Source: an uncultured Flavobacteriales bacterium (lineage in GTDB: Bacteria; Bacteroidota; Bacteroidia; Flavobacteriales_D; Sanyastnellaceae). Taken from it: a DNA stretch of 64,000 bases. Where the stretch lies: contig CASICO010000026.1 in NCBI GenBank assembly GCA_949373165.1, positions 1 to 64,000 of the forward strand. Reading direction: 5' to 3'. The position numbers and the translations under genes were made by a program. Shown piece by piece: positions 61,787 to 64,000 of the stretch. Positions within the stretch are counted from its first letter, which is position 1. Each line of letters begins with the position of its first letter. Below the pieces are notes generated by a model. That model made no database searches. It had not been told where the DNA came from and saw nothing but the letters and a program-made list of their open reading frames with translations.

Positions 61787-64000
61787 CCGCAGGCCGGTTC
61801 GCTCTTCAAACCATTGCCGACCAGCTTGGGGGTCGGCTAGATTGGCCCACTGGGAGCGATGTCCGCTTTGAATTCACCCATCTCGCCACAGACTCTCGCA
61901 AACTTCACCGGCCAGGTGAGGGGTTGAGTCAAACCCTATTTATTGCCCTCAAAGGACCTCGGCACAACGGTCATGATCACCTGTCTGATGTCCGCGCAAG
62001 GGGAGTGAAAGGCTTCATTGTCGACCTCAGTTGGTCGGGCTCGATGCCCGGTGCTGTGGTGCTCCGCGTGCCCCATGCCTTGGATGCCCTTCAATGCCTG
62101 GGGGCCATGTCCCGCTTTTCAAGGCAGGGCACTGTCGTCGGCATCACAGGATCAAATGGGAAAACCACCGTAAAAGAGTGGGCCCACACCCTTGCCGGAC
62201 AAGACCACCGCGTTTCTCGCAGTCCAGGAAGTTGGAACAGTCAAGTTGGCGTGCCGCTTTCCCTGTGGGCCATGGACGACAAGGCGGCCTTTCATTTTGT
62301 AGAAGCCGGCATCTCCAAGCCGGGAGAAATGGCCGCTTTGGCTCGAATCATCCGTCCAGAAATCGGCGTTTTGGTGCACTTTGGAGATGCCCATGACGCA
62401 CATTTTGATTCTCGCCTAGACAAGGCCAGGGAAAAACTTCGCCTGTTCGAAGGGGCTGATCGCATCGTGATGGGGTCCCAAGATTCCGTGCTCATGGAAG
62501 CCGTAGCGGAACGCGGGTGGGAAAGCCGATGTGTCCATTGGCAATGGAAACGTCCCGATGGCGACGCAACATTCCCTTCCGCATTGATTGTCGAGCGGCA
62601 AGACCTGGACCACAATGTCACCCGGGTCGTGGGAACCTGGCGAAACGCCCCTTTGGACTGGACCATCCCCTTCTCCGAACCGGCAGCCTTATCCAATGCC
62701 ATGACGGCGGCACTGCTTTTGCTGGAACTGGGCTGGACACCAAGCGCCATTCAACCCCGTTTGAAAGAACTGCGGCCATTGGGCATGCGCATGGAGCATC
62801 TCGAAGGGCGCGCTGGAGGAACGATCATCAACGATACTTGGAACAACGACCTCGATGGTCTTTCCACAGCACTCGATGCATTAGAGCGATTGCCCAATGA
62901 GCAGCCTCGGGCAGTGATCCTTTCCGATTTGATCCCTTTTGACAGACAAGACGAGGGTCAAAACGAAAGACTGAAACGCGCCATTGGGCAACGAAGGGTA
63001 GACCGCTGGATTTCGGTTGGGCCCCAACTCAGTCAAGGCATTCCTGGGGTAGAACACATTCACGCCCAACACCCCAATACCGAGAGCTTGCTCGAAAGCG
63101 CAGACCTCTCCGAGTTGGAGGGGTGGAATGTCTTGGTCAAAGGCGCTCGTCCTTTCGCGTTTGAGCAAGTGGCAGAAGCACTTGAAGCCAACCCTCATAC
63201 CACGGTTTTTGACCTCGACCTTGGCCGACTTGGTCACAACCTAGACCGATTCAAAGACCGATTCAGCAAGCCCGTTATGGGCATGGTCAAGGCGTTTGCC
63301 TACGGCGCCGGAGATGCTGTGGCCTTGGAGCTGGATAGATTGGGCATCGACCGCTTGGCTGTGGCCTTTGCAGAAGAAGGTGTCGCACTGAGGAAGCGCG
63401 GCGTCCGCTGTCCCATTTTGGTTCTCAATGCCGATGCCCGCCGGTTCGCCGACCTGATTCAGTGGAGACTTGAACCTGAAGTTCACCGCCTCCCGGACTT
63501 AGACCGATGGGCAGACGCCTTGCGAAGGTCTGGGCCAGTAGGCCAAGAAAAAGAGGCCCTAGGGGTTCATTTAAAGGTGGAAACCGGCATGCACCGGTTG
63601 GGGCTGCAGCCCGAACAATGGGAGGCCGCAGGCGCAACTTGTTCAGTTCTTCGGCTCCCCATTGTGAGTGTTTACAGCCACTTGTCGGCAGCGGACGATC
63701 CCCAATCAGACCCCCACACCCATCATCAAATCTCCCAATTCAAAACGGCGTGTGTGGCCGTGGCCAAAGGCTGGTCAAGTGCTCAAAAACAAGCAGAGCA
63801 GCCTTCGAACCCCACTTTCCTAAAGCACTTGGTCAACACCGCCGGTGCCATTCGATTTCCCGAGGCACACTTCGACCTCATCCGAATTGGGCTTGGTCTT
63901 TATGGCCTTGACGCATCGGGCTCCGTCCATGACCTGAAACCCATAGGTGCATTTCACACCGCGGTGAGCCATGTCCATTTGGCACCAGCAGGAGAAGCCG
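61783..64000 (+). CDS. murF-alr: Bifunctional MurF ligase/alanine racemase fusion, cut by the right edge
   Basis: At least 739 residues are visible, still open at the window end. The MurF part (about 1-465) has the ATP loop 'GITGSNGKTTVKEW' (120-133), 'SPGSWNSQVGVPLSLW', 'VEAGISKPGEMAAL' and 'IINDTWNNDLDGLSTALDAL', and adds D-Ala-D-Ala to UDP-MurNAc-tripeptide. The Alr part starts near residue 475 with PLP Lys503 in 'VMGMVKAFAYGAGD' and 'VHLKVETGMHRLGL', and makes D-Ala. The fusion joins supply and use of D-Ala and is typical of Bacteroidota. The ATG overlaps the tdk stop. Confidence 0.95.
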   Translation, partial: MTAGRFALQTIADQLGGRLDWPTGSDVRFEFTHLATDSRKLHRPGEGLSQTLFIALKGPRHNGHDHLSDVRARGVKGFIVDLSWSGSMPGAVVLRVPHALDALQCLGAMSRFSRQGTVVGITGSNGKTTVKEWAHTLAGQDHRVSRSPGSWNSQVGVPLSLWAMDDKAAFHFVEAGISKPGEMAALARIIRPEIGVLVHFGDAHDAHFDSRLDKAREKLRLFEGADRIVMGSQDSVLMEAVAERGWESRCVHWQWKRPDGDATFPSALIVERQDLDHNVTRVVGTWRNAPLDWTIPFSEPAALSNAMTAALLLLELGWTPSAIQPRLKELRPLGMRMEHLEGRAGGTIINDTWNNDLDGLSTALDALERLPNEQPRAVILSDLIPFDRQDEGQNERLKRAIGQRRVDRWISVGPQLSQGIPGVEHIHAQHPNTESLLESADLSELEGWNVLVKGARPFAFEQVAEALEANPHTTVFDLDLGRLGHNLDRFKDRFSKPVMGMVKAFAYGAGDAVALELDRLGIDRLAVAFAEEGVALRKRGVRCPILVLNADARRFADLIQWRLEPEVHRLPDLDRWADALRRSGPVGQEKEALGVHLKVETGMHRLGLQPEQWEAAGATCSVLRLPIVSVYSHLSAADDPQSDPHTHHQISQFKTACVAVAKGWSSAQKQAEQPSNPTFLKHLVNTAGAIRFPEAHFDLIRIGLGLYGLDASGSVHDLKPIGAFHTAVSHVHLAPAGEA

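Overview
The window reads as a piece of a compact Bacteroidota chromosome, probably a marine Flavobacteriales-type organism. The signs are: type IX secretion (T9SS) sorting domains on several secreted proteins, a C-terminal gliding-motility (CHU_C-type) domain, a fused murF-alr gene, HU-CCDC81/SPOR and DUF4296 proteins, a SUF-type Fe-S operon, and promoter elements of the Bacteroidota form TAnnTTTG rather than sigma70 boxes. Gene density is very high. Stop/start overlaps (ATGA, GTGA) are common, tail-to-tail genes often abut or overlap, and no gap exceeds about 125 bases. I see no rRNA, CRISPR array, prophage, transposase or insertion sequence.

Layout. 1-4402: the end of a di-haem peroxidase with a T9SS-tagged thioredoxin, then gltX-folB and a secreted dockerin-like protein. 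4403-8606 (-): the two subunits of a 3-oxoacid CoA-transferase, separated by an arylsulfotransferase-like propeller protein and a PAPS-type membrane sulfotransferase. 8614-14085: a class A penicillin-binding protein with a Cys4 insert, the RseP protease, an orphan Hpt protein and a frameshifted dprA. 14163-19045: a TonB receptor, kdsB, an HU/SPOR protein and a HAD phosphatase. 19068-25678 (-): an outer-membrane protein and lipoprotein pair of unknown role, a periplasmic oligopeptidase, pssA-purS; then tRNA-Cys with its terminator. 25892-31694 (-): a GH81 laminarinase, pgk, glyS.

31791-43904: gpsA, a giant T9SS-exported protein, a coiled-coil protein, YraN, an unknown secreted protein, an RsuA/RluB-like protein with an altered active site, and the conserved block Dpm1-like glycosyltransferase-pyrC-DUF4296 facing an epimerase. 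43942-47827: uvrC, then an mbnH/mbnP-like pair broken by eight apparent frameshifts. 47876-56821: thiL, then the suf operon sufA-B-C-D-tlyA-S-E-MIP18-dxr. 56808-60974 (-): rplM-rpsI-rpsB-tsf-pyrH-frr. 61169-64000: tdk and the fused murF-alr, which runs off the right edge.

Most genes are housekeeping: translation, Fe-S and isoprenoid supply, cell wall, LPS, pyrimidines. The less ordinary points are the sulfotransferase pair inside the CoA-transferase operon, the zinc-ribbon-like insert in the penicillin-binding protein, the Asp-to-Glu change in the pseudouridine synthase, the decaying mbnPH locus, dockerin-like ends on secreted proteins, and two recurrent promoter layouts: a hairpin directly after the -7 element, or a -7 element 4-7 bases before the start codon.
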